A model generated the notes under the pieces. That model was not told the DNA's origin. It saw only the letters and a list, made by a program, of their open reading frames with translations, and made no database searches. A stretch of DNA of 64,000 nt from Brucella haematophila (lineage in GTDB: Bacteria > Pseudomonadota > Alphaproteobacteria > Rhizobiales > Rhizobiaceae): NCBI RefSeq assembly GCF_005938105.1, contig NZ_VCPE01000002.1, positions 474,480 through 538,479 on the forward strand, read 5' to 3'. This document shows, piece by piece, positions 18,801-25,408 of this stretch. How positions within the stretch are numbered: the stretch's first letter is position 1; each line of letters opens with the position of its first letter. Position numbers and translations under genes: made by a program.

Positions 18801-18910
18801 CGGACGATAAGTATTCGATCTACGGTGAGGGCACGCTCAACACTTCGCTCACGCACTTTGCAGATAGCTATGCCGTCAAAGGCAATGTGGGCTTCCGGGT
18901 GAACTGGTAA
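12869..18910 (+). CDS. Large autotransporter adhesin (type Va secretion)
   Basis: A 2013-residue surface protein. The N-terminus is an extended, basic signal peptide (FHRKKRNLRAG then a hydrophobic core) with a cleavage site after AFA at residue 51. Residues about 55-550 are Gly-rich low-complexity repeats (GGNGGNGGD, VITGGDGANGG). From about 648 to 1490 there are at least seven autotransporter-associated beta-strand (PATR) repeats of the form GSGSLIKDGAGTLAMTG with LQIGDG. A Pro/Asp/Asn linker near 1665 precedes the C-terminal beta-barrel, which begins about 1731 (RAIWARIEGAHN) and ends in the aromatic FRVNW. The first half should form a beta-helix passenger. In Brucella an adhesin gene of this class (bmaC) lies, as I recall, near otpR on chromosome I, so this may be its positional counterpart; it is much shorter than B. 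suis BmaC. Only a weak ribosome-binding site precedes ATG 12869. Confidence 0.9.
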   Translation: MILLLRTRRSTGVTFSAIFHRKKRNLRAGVALPVSLFWGALFALPTVPAFAQTVGGDGGTLYNYPDTIGQGGGPGEDGVPGHVPAVQSFPGLGGGGGGAGGGKGAVGVVGDPQGVTSAIGGNGGDGGDHGYVVSTVIPGGYTNTQSWSGTSGTRGQDGTDSQVVGKSAGGGGGGGAGGYGLVISKGQPVTNQAALNGGDGGDGGDGGVDTNPTATSYVFSGAAGSGGGGGIGLWMDDDNVSVINASTITGGAGGKGGDTKAHSYAVGTTGNGGAGGAGIYGAEDDGSGNDVARPGSTVVNQAAGVITGGKGGAGGNTDTAQLVSGLWLADIIGANGGAGGAGIYGVFSVDNQGGVITGGDGANGGVGSQDTGVQNGQTREAAGGDGGAGVFLVLHDDGSVATVDNAGAITGGNGGNGGDAKTTGAIAKDQSVGGHGGAGIQGDTGGTITNTGSIHGGNGGNGGHTAATGENDGDGGAAGDGISGTNLTVINSGMIAPGIAGSAGSGQKGVGGYAIRMEGGQSTLELHAGSDIQGNVFADELVDADTGTSTDSNIFILGGATSSKFDKTLSMGRDGTAQYEGFSTFIKNGASTWTLENTYNLNWQIRGGVLEIDDQGALGSGVTIDTGDGASKGFLSYNQNGTTPTTFGGTIIGDGGLRKEGTGELVLTGNNSYSGGTELNGGVISVDDDTRLGNQTGVLNFNGGTLKIMGTSMTSTDHAITWGNNGGGFDIDSVDNTFTITTDLAGSGSLIKDGAGTLAMTGLDSYAGIVAIKGGVLQIGDGQTSGTLGTGASVAITSGTLAFNRSDDVLVISQVISGNGGLVQAGAGTTTLVGDNSYLGDTDIQAGTLQLGQNGTTGALDPRSTIHISANAKLVISRSDIASPFSFDNLINGDGQVVINGDGRVTLTNTGSSYTGGTKLDDGTLIIGSDMVLGSGDLTLNGGTLRVESPFTMNRAINVLAPNGRVNMLDTAQNLTFSGTLTGSNASSFTKIGAGDLWFDQAATATGFTGTANVDEGAMRVSSTFGGKVNVNSGGVLGGTGTVGDTHISAGGTLAGLYGTTLKIEGGLTVDRDSAVQVNIGTLPFSTGMFNVTGNLTLKGKLDVTTSGVAAPGIYRIFDYDSSKTNDYADFTLGTVDDVAVSSDDWNIEKTNPGQINLVNMQGMTFVIWDGQNMVDSNQVHGGDGTWNAADTNWKDYGSQSINGKWTDGSVAVFTTTPGTVNIDNHAAGVNASGLVFETNGYKITGDPITLVQGENATAPFIQVGVNNRADDIPTATIGTVLHGANGLTKTGNGTLILTKNADYSGSTIVSAGTLQLGDGGTLGAVSTNIELKDDVFGHGTLVFDRSDNSNVFNHQITGGGDVIQRGTGITILSGNNSFTGGLTIEHGIVQAGIADTAFSAGRVRIEKDGTLDLQTFNETIGGLVGSDDGNGKIALGGGTLTLNQDFSDRFSGDISGTGGLWKNGTGTLTLSGQNEYSGLTTVNVGSLVQGAQGAFSDASAYTVVNGATLDLGGFETKMQSLKNGGTVNFGGAGGIHLNIAGDYAGNGGTLVMNTELGDDNSNTDRMSVAGNTSGNTTVVVKNRGGLGAQTVNGIELIDVSGSSDGTFNLQGDYTTKDGQQAILTSSAYAYTLQKGSASGSNDGDWYLVSQNTRSTPDGPSPDCDDPNGCSNNPDTPSRFSPAAPVYTSYAASMQALNQLPTLQQRRGDRYFAKKTSALRGSSSDAGETDDRAIWARIEGAHNRLEPNTTAGRVQQDVNTVIMQAGVDGQFYEDENGRLIAGITGQYGNGRAKTSSEFDDSLGGGQLNTQGWGLGGTITWYGNDGFYVDGQAQATWYKTDLSFGGGNKGLSNDNNGFGYALSMESGKRFDLDEHWSLTPQAQLMFSSVDFDTFSDSYGATVSNRDGNSLNGRLGLAANYADSWQGADGRAVNANVYGIANLYQEFLGGTSINYGGTRMKADQDRTWAGVGFGGTYAWSDDKYSIYGEGTLNTSLTHFADSYAVKGNVGFRVNW

Positions 18911-18916
18911 AATCGC

Positions 18917-18960
18917 TGCGGATCTGGGAAGGGCCCGTTATCGGGTTCTTCCCACCGCAG
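18917..18960 (+). terminator. Hairpin after the autotransporter gene
   Basis: A long two-part stem: CTGCGG/CCGCAG outside and GGGAAGGGCCCG against CGGGTTCTTCCC inside. It lies 7 bases after the stop. There is no T-run, so it may protect the mRNA end or act with Rho. Confidence 0.55.
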
Positions 18961-19184
18961 TAGTTTGATACTGATATGAGTAGTGATCTCTGTTTTTGGG
19001 CATCATGTGAGTGCCAACTGGATGGGCACGGCGGATGCTGTCAAATATCAGCGGTCTGTAGAGCTTGAGACAAACTTTACTCAAGAGCATTCCCGGCAAA
19101 AATCGGGAGTGCCTCGGCAGAGAAAATAGCCGATGGTCTGATGTAGTCCGTCGACGATCGAGCGAACGGACTGGAAGCGAACAA

Positions 19185-19219
19185 AAATCGCCGATCTGAT
19201 CCCATCAGGTCGGCGATTT
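19185..19219 (-). terminator. Rho-independent terminator of the cenR/otpR-CNB unit
   Basis: On the minus strand, a near-perfect 16-bp stem (AAATCGCCGACCTGAT against ATCAGATCGGCGATTT) is followed by TTTTTGTT. Confidence 0.8.
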
Positions 19220-19248
19220 CCTTTCTTGGGTAAAATTTCCGGTAGAAA

Positions 19249-19710
19249 TCAGTCGCCATTGCCGAGACGAGGCGCGACCTTCTCAATCTCACCGATCAGG
19301 TCCAGCAAGTTACGGCTGATATGTCCATGCAGGGAGGCTGCCACTTCGGGATATTCTTCCAGAATGCGCCGGAAGATCGAGCGGCTGATGCGGATCACTT
19401 CGGTTTCCGCTTCGGCGACTGCGCCGGTAAGGCGTGATGTCTGGGCGATGAGAGCCATCTCACCAAGCATCGCACCGGGGCCGACAGGGCGGATCGATAT
19501 CCGCCCCTCATCAGCATCGTGAAACAGGGTAATGTTGCCGGAAACGACGATATAGGCGCAGTCAGCGCTCTGGCCTTCACGGAAAAGCTCGCGGCCCGCG
19601 CGTAGCACAAGCCGCTCGGCGCCGAAGGCAAGAAGGCGCAACTGTTCGGGTGTGAATGACTCGAACAGGCCCACCGTGCCGAGAATGCGAATATCGTCGT
19701 CTAGCGCCAT
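19249..19710 (-). CDS. Cyclic-nucleotide-binding domain protein
   Basis: A 153-residue protein made almost entirely of one CAP/PKA-regulatory-type cyclic-nucleotide-binding domain. The phosphate-binding cassette is recognisable as LGEMALIAQTSRLTG, with the Glu that holds the ribose and the Arg that holds the cyclic phosphate. No DNA-binding helix-turn-helix follows, so it is not a Crp/Fnr regulator. It lies 34 bases downstream of the response-regulator gene on the same strand and shares its terminator. In Brucella melitensis the gene next to otpR is annotated as a cAMP-dependent kinase regulatory subunit; this appears to be the same pair. The ligand and partner are unknown. Confidence 0.85.
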   Translation of the reverse strand: MALDDDIRILGTVGLFESFTPEQLRLLAFGAERLVLRAGRELFREGQSADCAYIVVSGNITLFHDADEGRISIRPVGPGAMLGEMALIAQTSRLTGAVAEAETEVIRISRSIFRRILEEYPEVAASLHGHISRNLLDLIGEIEKVAPRLGNGD

Positions 19711-19744
19711 AGATTGTCAATACACCTGCATCGGGCGCTGTCCA

Positions 19745-20428
19745 TCACGGGACAAGCTTGTATCCCCCGCTTTCTGTGACGAGAAGCGTGGCATTGGACG
19801 GGTCTTTCTCGATTTTCTGGCGCAGGCGATAGACGTGGGTTTCGAGCGTATGGGTGGTCACGCCCGAATTATAGCCCCAGACCTCTTCCAGCAGCACATC
19901 GCGACCGATGACCTTGTCGCCAGCGCGATAAAGATACTTGATGATCGCCGCTTCCTTTTCGGTCAGGCGAATCTTTGCACCCTTCTCGTCGATGAGCAGT
20001 TTCTGCCCCGGCTTGAACGTGTAGGCGCCGACCGTGAAGGTCGCGTCTTCGCTTTGCTCATGCTGGCGTAACTGCGCGCGGATACGCGCAAGCAGAACGG
20101 CAAATTTGAACGGCTTGGTGACATAGTCATTCGCGCCGGATTCAAGACCGAGAATCGTGTCCGATTCAGTGTCATGTCCGGTCAACATAATGATCGGGGA
20201 CTTGAAGCCGCCTTTGCGCAGAAGCTTGACAGCCTCGCGGCCATCCATATCCGGCAGACCCACATCCATGATCAGAAGATCGACGATGCCGTTGCGCGCA
20301 GTCTGAATGCCCTTGGTGGCATTGTCTTCTTGCAGGATCTGGAATTCTTCACACAGCTCAAGCTGCTCGACGAGGATGGAGCGGAGATCTTCGTCGTCAT
20401 CCACAATCAGAATTGTACGGCCTGTCAT
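19745..20428 (-). CDS. cenR: OmpR/PhoB-family response regulator (CenR/OtpR type)
   Basis: Response regulator of 227 residues. The receiver domain has the acidic cluster VDDDED, the phospho-acceptor Asp in LLIMDVGLPD, the switch Thr in IMLTGHD and the Lys in VTKPF. The C-terminal winged helix (about 130-227) has LTEKEAAIIKYLYRAG and THTLETHVYRLRQKIE. It is co-directional with the cyclic-nucleotide-binding gene. The pairing matches otpR of B. melitensis, related to CenR, which controls envelope integrity and morphology in alphaproteobacteria. No histidine kinase is nearby, as expected for an orphan regulator. The symbol is given from this context. A divergent L,D-transpeptidase-like gene follows. 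Confidence 0.8.
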   Translation of the reverse strand: MTGRTILIVDDDEDLRSILVEQLELCEEFQILQEDNATKGIQTARNGIVDLLIMDVGLPDMDGREAVKLLRKGGFKSPIIMLTGHDTESDTILGLESGANDYVTKPFKFAVLLARIRAQLRQHEQSEDATFTVGAYTFKPGQKLLIDEKGAKIRLTEKEAAIIKYLYRAGDKVIGRDVLLEEVWGYNSGVTTHTLETHVYRLRQKIEKDPSNATLLVTESGGYKLVP

Positions 20429-20588
20429 GCCTGTCCTCGTTACTCTTTGATTTAAATATGGCTCTTCGTGTTTTATGACACTTAATGGCCAGAAGTTGAA
20501 GCGGCGAAACGCGAATCATGTTTTCACCAGCTTCAGGGGGCGGATTGTAAACATGTTTTGCCCGAAAACTAAAAATGGAGACGGGGGC

Positions 20589-21134
20589 GTGACCAGATAT
20601 CAAGGAAGCCGTGGGGTCGGCATCATCAATGTGCGGGCCAAGCCGGGCCACAAGACTCGCGGACTGCTTACTGCTGGCAATCTGGTGCTGGAATGCGCGC
20701 TTGGCAAGGGGGGCATCAGCGCTTTCAAGCGCGAGGGCGACGGCGCAACGCCTTTGACCGCCATGCGTCTGCTGTACGGATATCGCCGTGGCGATAAGGG
20801 ATCTCTACCGACAACGCAGCTGCCGTTGCGCAGAATCCGCCGTCTGGACGGCTGGTGTGACGCGCCGGGCGACCGCAATTATAACCGGCCGGTGCCGCTG
20901 CCTTACAAGGCCAGTCACGAAGATATGTGGCGCAAGGACGATCTCTACGATGTCTGTATCGTGATGGACTGGAATATCCTGCCGCGCCGCCGAGGCTGCG
21001 GCAGCGCCATTTTCTTTCACCTTGCATGGCCGGGCTATACGCCGACCGAGGGCTGCATCGCATTGAAGCGCGCCGACATGGCGCGTCTCTTGCCGCATCT
21101 ATCAGACCGGACGGTTGTTCGCGTCCTGCGATAG
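20589..21134 (+). CDS. L,D-transpeptidase-like (YkuD-fold) protein
   Basis: Cell-wall enzyme family that forms 3-3 peptidoglycan cross-links or attaches proteins to peptidoglycan through a catalytic Cys. The signature lies near the end: FFHLAWPGYTPTEGCIALKRAD, i.e. a His, then T-E-G-C-I-A-L with the nucleophilic Cys and a downstream Asp. The GTG at 20589 is preferred because GGAG lies 9 bases upstream, giving 181 residues; the frame is open to ATG 20553 and ATG 20475. With this start there is no clear signal peptide, unusual for a periplasmic enzyme. It is divergent from cenR, which fits a common envelope theme. Confidence 0.72.
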   Translation: MTRYQGSRGVGIINVRAKPGHKTRGLLTAGNLVLECALGKGGISAFKREGDGATPLTAMRLLYGYRRGDKGSLPTTQLPLRRIRRLDGWCDAPGDRNYNRPVPLPYKASHEDMWRKDDLYDVCIVMDWNILPRRRGCGSAIFFHLAWPGYTPTEGCIALKRADMARLLPHLSDRTVVRVLR

Positions 21135-21144
21135 TTTTGATTTG

Positions 21145-22632
21145 TCAGTGTGCGGCGGCGGGAACGACTTTCACTTCGTTGCCCTGCACATCATAGAGCT
21201 TTCCGCCGAGGAAATAGTCGCCATCGTGCAGTTCGGCGATGTGGTGATGGCGAATGATGCGCTCGGTTCCTTCCGAGAACACAGACATTTGATCGGTATT
21301 GCCGGTCTTGAATTCGTTGAACATCAGGTTCAGCACAATGGCCATCAGTGCAGCCGAGCTGATGCCGGAATGGAAGATGGTTTCAAACCAGGCCGGAAAC
21401 TGGTGATAGAATTGCGGCGCGGCAATCGGGATCATGCCGAAACCGATGGAGGTCGCCACGATGATCAGATTGACATTGTTCTGATAATCGACCTTCGACA
21501 GCGTGCGAATGCCGCTGGCCGCAACTGTGCCGAAAAGCACGATGCCCGCACCGCCCAGAACCGCTGGCGGAACGCAGGCAATCACGCGTCCCATCACCGG
21601 CAGCAGGCCAAGTGTCACGAGGATGAGACCGCCGGTCGCGACGACAAAGCGGCTTTTCACGCCTGTGACCGCCACAAGCCCGACATTCTGCGCAAAAGCG
21701 CTCTGTGTGAACGAGCCGACCACAGGGGCAAGAATGCTCGATGCCATGTCGGCACGCAGGCCGTTGCCGAGCCGGCGGGAATCGACCTTGGTACCGATGA
21801 TTTCACCGACAGCGAGAATGTCCGCCGAGGTTTCAACCAGAGTCACCAGAATGACGATAAACATGGAAATGGTCGCGGCGATGCTGAACACCGGCATGCC
21901 GAAATGAAAGATTTCCGGGAAAGCCATGATCGGGCCTTCGCTGACCCTCGAAAAATCCGTCATGCCAAGCGCCCAGGCGATCAGCGTGCCACACACCATC
22001 GCAAGCAGGATGGATAGGCGGGAAATTGTGGCGCTGCCGATTTTGCTCAAGACAAGTACGAGCGCCAGCGTCAATCCAGCGAGGCCGATATTGGACATGC
22101 TGCCGAAGTCGGGCGCATTGCTGTTACCGCCCATCGCCCAGCGGGCGGCAACAGGCATCAGCGTCAGGCCGATGGTTGTGATGACGATGCCCGTCACGAG
22201 CGGTGGAAAGAAGCGCGTGATGCGTGAGAAAATCGGCGTTATCAGAAAGCCGATAAAAGCCGCTGCCATGACGGAGCCGAGGACGACTTGCAACCCCGCT
22301 TCACCGCTGCCACTGGATGTGACGATGGCCACCATCGTGGCGACGCCCGCAAAGGACACGCCCTGCACGAGCGGCAACTGGCATCCGAAAAAGGGAATGC
22401 CGATGGTTTGCAGTACGGTGGCGACACCGCCTGCAAAGAGCGAAGCCGTGATGAGAAGCCCAACTTCACTGGGGCTCAGTCCTGCGGCCTGACCGATAAT
22501 CAGTGGAACCGCGACAATGCCGCCATACATGGTCAGCACATGCTGAAAACCATAGGCAATGTTGGCAGCAACCGACAGTTTTTCATCTTCGGGGCGCGAA
22601 ACTGCATCCGCCCCGGACAGGTGCGTATTCAA
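21145..22632 (-). CDS. NCS2-family purine/pyrimidine permease
   Basis: Inner-membrane nucleobase:cation symporter of 495 residues with about 14 hydrophobic segments. The NCS2 motif is clear at QNVGLVAVTGVKSRFV; the substrate-contact helices include YGFQHVLTMYGG near residue 30 and PLVQGVSFAG near 90. The motif sequence favours the xanthine/uric-acid branch over uracil permeases, but substrate cannot be fixed by eye. The 10-base gap to the convergent L,D-transpeptidase gene leaves no space for a terminator. It is a single gene with a 214-base upstream region towards the MocR gene. Confidence 0.88.
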   Translation of the reverse strand: MNTHLSGADAVSRPEDEKLSVAANIAYGFQHVLTMYGGIVAVPLIIGQAAGLSPSEVGLLITASLFAGGVATVLQTIGIPFFGCQLPLVQGVSFAGVATMVAIVTSSGSGEAGLQVVLGSVMAAAFIGFLITPIFSRITRFFPPLVTGIVITTIGLTLMPVAARWAMGGNSNAPDFGSMSNIGLAGLTLALVLVLSKIGSATISRLSILLAMVCGTLIAWALGMTDFSRVSEGPIMAFPEIFHFGMPVFSIAATISMFIVILVTLVETSADILAVGEIIGTKVDSRRLGNGLRADMASSILAPVVGSFTQSAFAQNVGLVAVTGVKSRFVVATGGLILVTLGLLPVMGRVIACVPPAVLGGAGIVLFGTVAASGIRTLSKVDYQNNVNLIIVATSIGFGMIPIAAPQFYHQFPAWFETIFHSGISSAALMAIVLNLMFNEFKTGNTDQMSVFSEGTERIIRHHHIAELHDGDYFLGGKLYDVQGNEVKVVPAAAH

Positions 22633-22846
22633 TGCTACTCCCTCCCGGCAGACGGGTTTAGACCAGTCTGCCCTCTCCGTTCTCCCTGCGCAATCGCGTT
22701 GTGGCTGTCCGAGTTATGCCGCACACGAAAATACGCAATGTCTCCTCCAAGACAGTCGCAAGAGTATAACGACAGTCGTCCGCATGACTGTGCGTCTTTT
22801 GCTTGAAATTGTTTTCGACGCGGAGAGGCTAATGTTGTGGGTGGAT

Positions 22847-24328
22847 TTAGTGCCCGGTTGTTTTCATCGCTTCTTGCAGAACCGTGAAAACAGCGGGGTC
22901 AGTTGATTGCGCCACATTGAAGCGCAGATAGGAACTTGCGGTCCGTGACGGGCTGAACACATCACCCGGCGCCAGAACGACACCCTTGTCGAGAGCGTGT
23001 CTGGCAATGATGCCGGAGTCCATTCCATCCGGCAGGCGCGCCCAGAGAAACATGCCGCCTTGTGGTTCGTTCCAGAGTTCAAGTCCTGCGGCCTTCAGGC
23101 GTTTGGCGGTCAGCGTCATGGCGTCGGCCAGCTTGGCGCGCATACCTTCGATGTGACGGCGATAGGTGCCGTCAGTCAGAAGCGCATGGACGACTTGTGC
23201 TGAAATCGAATTGCCGCCGAAGGTGGTGGCCAGCTTCAAATCAGTGAGGCCGTCGATCCAGTCGCTGCGCCCGGCAATGTAGCCGACGCGGGCCGCAGCC
23301 GAGAGGGTCTTGGAGAAGCTGCCAATGTGCAGCACACGCTCGAACCCGTCGAGTTCCGCCAGCAGCGGCGCTGGTGAGGGATGAAAATCGCCGAAGATAT
23401 TATCCTCGACGAGAATGATGCCATGGGCTTCCGCGAGTTTCAAAAGGCGATGCGCGGTTGCGGGCGACATGACGCCGCCGGTCGGGTTTTGCAGCCCTGC
23501 ATTGGAAATATAGAGTTTCGGCGCATGTTCGGCGGCTGCCTTGGCGAAGGCTTCGAGGTCCGGGCCGCTATGTGTATAGGGGACGCCGATCAGCTTGACG
23601 CGATGGGTCAGCAGTACAGCCTGAAAGTTGAAATAGCACGGATCGTCTACCAGCACGGTGTCGCCCGGCTGGAGCAGAAAGCGGCAGATGAGATCGATGG
23701 CCTGCGTGCCAGAATCGGTCAGTACTATCTCGCCGCCGGAAATATCCATGCCCTGTTCCGCCAGCCGGTGCGCGAGGTGGCTGCGCAACGGACGAAAGCC
23801 GAGCGGTTCGCCATAGGTGGCGAGATCGCTGCGCTCATCGCGGGCAATGGCGCGGAGCGCCCGCCGGATACCTTCAAGCGGTAGCCATTCATCCGGCAGC
23901 CAGCCGCAGCCGGGCTTCAGCGTCTTACCTTCGGTTTCCAGCGATTGGCGCATGACCCAGAATGGATCGATCTGCCGGTCCTTGTGTGGTGTGGTCGTGG
24001 CCAGCGAAAAGGGCTGGCGCGCCCGTTCCGACACATAGAAGCCTGCGCCGCGGCGTGACTGGATGATGCCTTCGGCGACCAGCCGGTCATAGGCCTCGAC
24101 AACGGTCGATTTGGAAACGTCCATCGTCTCGGCAAGCCGTCGGATCGACGGCAGGCGGGCACCTGGTGCAAGGCTCATGGCCGCAATGCGTCCACGGATA
24201 ATGGCCATGACTTTTTCAACGAGCGAGGTCTTTTCCGCAGCAGCGTTTTCATCGCCGCGTGCGCTATCGACGCCCGCATAAGCGGCTTCCACGGCTTCCA
24301 GGCTGCGCAAAAGGCCCGTCGATATCAT
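22847..24328 (-). CDS. MocR-type GntR/aminotransferase transcription regulator
   Basis: A 493-residue fusion. A GntR winged helix (about 38-105: VMAIIRGRIAAMSLAPGARLPSIRRLAE, then VSKSTVVEAYDRLVAEGII) is followed by a fold-type I aminotransferase domain. The PLP lysine is in HIGSFSKTLSAAARVGY, and the Asn and Asp of the pocket are in NPTGG and VDDPCYF. MocR proteins sense PLP or amino-compound levels and usually control an adjacent divergent gene. Here that gene is the DMT exporter at 24455, so an amino-acid or metabolite exporter under its control is a fair inference. The 126-base intergenic region probably holds the operator. Confidence 0.9.
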   Translation of the reverse strand: MISTGLLRSLEAVEAAYAGVDSARGDENAAAEKTSLVEKVMAIIRGRIAAMSLAPGARLPSIRRLAETMDVSKSTVVEAYDRLVAEGIIQSRRGAGFYVSERARQPFSLATTTPHKDRQIDPFWVMRQSLETEGKTLKPGCGWLPDEWLPLEGIRRALRAIARDERSDLATYGEPLGFRPLRSHLAHRLAEQGMDISGGEIVLTDSGTQAIDLICRFLLQPGDTVLVDDPCYFNFQAVLLTHRVKLIGVPYTHSGPDLEAFAKAAAEHAPKLYISNAGLQNPTGGVMSPATAHRLLKLAEAHGIILVEDNIFGDFHPSPAPLLAELDGFERVLHIGSFSKTLSAAARVGYIAGRSDWIDGLTDLKLATTFGGNSISAQVVHALLTDGTYRRHIEGMRAKLADAMTLTAKRLKAAGLELWNEPQGGMFLWARLPDGMDSGIIARHALDKGVVLAPGDVFSPSRTASSYLRFNVAQSTDPAVFTVLQEAMKTTGH

Positions 24329-24454
24329 CTGTACTCTCTTTCGTACCAGTACAGTTTGCCAGAATTGTCCGGTAACTGTCTCTGATTATTTCGGCAAGTT
24401 CGCGGCATTGTCCGCAAAATTCATAGACGATTTTGTTGAAAGCTGAAAAGACAC

Positions 24455-25357
24455 ATGAGCGAGAATGTTGGGAACAAGGTGGTTGTTAGCCAGACCGTGG
24501 GTAACAAGACGGCCGGGTGGTTGAATGGATTTCTCGGTGTGCTGATTTTCTCAGGCTCGCTACCCGCGACGCGTCTCGCCGTCATCGATATCGATCCGAC
24601 TTTTCTGACACTGGCACGCGCCTCGATTGCCGGTCTGCTGGGCATGGCGTTACTGCTGGCATTTCGCGAACCTTTTCCGCGCAAGAGTGATGTCATTTCA
24701 CTCATTGTCGTGGCACTGGGCGTCGTGGTCGGCTTTCCGCTGCTGACGGGCATTGCGCTGCAACATATGACCTCTGCCCATGCGATTGTCTTCATCGGAC
24801 TGCTGCCGCTTTCGACGGCGGTATTTGCGGTGCTGCGCGGCGGCGAGCGTCCGCGTCCGTTGTTCTGGCTATTTTCGATCGTGGGCGGCGCTATCGTCGC
24901 GTCCTATGCGTACGGGCAGGGCAGCCAGTCCACATTGCTCGGCGATGTGCTGATGCTGGGGGCGATCATTGTCTGCGGGCTTGGCTATGCGGAAGGTGCG
25001 AGCCTGTCCCGTAGGCTTGGCGGCTGGCAGGTCATTTGCTGGGCGCTGGTCTTCTCACTGCCGATCATGCTGCCGCTGACCATTCTCATGCGTCCTGAAA
25101 CATGGGCAGGGATTGGGGCCATGGCCTGGGGCGGACTGGTCTACGTTTCGCTGTTCTCGATGCTGATCGGCTTTTTCTTCTGGTATCGCGGGCTGGCGCA
25201 AGGCGGCGCTGCGACGGTTGGTCAGCTTCAGCTCTTGCAACCGTTTTTCGGCCTGATGCTGGCGGCGGGCATTGCGGGCGAACCCGTCAGCATGGGCATG
25301 GTCGCGACAGCGGGAATCGTTGTGCTCTGCGTCGCAGGAGCGAAACGCTTTGCTTAA
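24455..25357 (+). CDS. EamA/DMT-family transporter
   Basis: A 300-residue inner-membrane protein with ten hydrophobic helices and two EamA repeats (GFLGVLIFSGSLPATRLAV; LGDVLMLGAIIVCGLGYAEGA). DMT members of this type export amino acids or other small metabolites. It is divergent from the MocR regulator, which suggests that the regulator controls it. A palindromic hairpin follows the stop. Substrate unknown. Confidence 0.85.
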   Translation: MSENVGNKVVVSQTVGNKTAGWLNGFLGVLIFSGSLPATRLAVIDIDPTFLTLARASIAGLLGMALLLAFREPFPRKSDVISLIVVALGVVVGFPLLTGIALQHMTSAHAIVFIGLLPLSTAVFAVLRGGERPRPLFWLFSIVGGAIVASYAYGQGSQSTLLGDVLMLGAIIVCGLGYAEGASLSRRLGGWQVICWALVFSLPIMLPLTILMRPETWAGIGAMAWGGLVYVSLFSMLIGFFFWYRGLAQGGAATVGQLQLLQPFFGLMLAAGIAGEPVSMGMVATAGIVVLCVAGAKRFA

Positions 25358-25363
25358 GCAAAA

Positions 25364-25406
25364 GCACATCCCGAAAAGTGTGAAACGGTTTTCGGATAAG
25401 ATGTGC
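25364..25406. repeat. REP-like hairpin, possible bidirectional terminator
   Basis: GCACATC/GATGTGC outer arms and CCGAAAA/TTTTCGG inner arms, 6 bases after the DMT gene and before the convergent methyltransferase stop. The inner arms match the hairpin at 3206. A degenerate, reversed relative lies near 41069-41112. Confidence 0.6.
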
Positions 25407-25408
25407 GT

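Larger units (their letters stand above)
18911..19248. other. Convergent spacer between the autotransporter and cyclic-nucleotide genes
   Basis: Contains the hairpin at 18917-18960 on the left and the minus-strand terminator at 19185-19219 on the right. No gene or RNA is evident between them. Confidence 0.5.

Noticed and set aside
20475-20588. N-terminal extension of the L,D-transpeptidase-like protein from ATG 20475 or 20553
   Set aside because: ATG 20475 is only 46 bases from the cenR start and neither extension adds a signal peptide; the GTG at 20589 has a better-placed GGAG. The choice is moderate in certainty.
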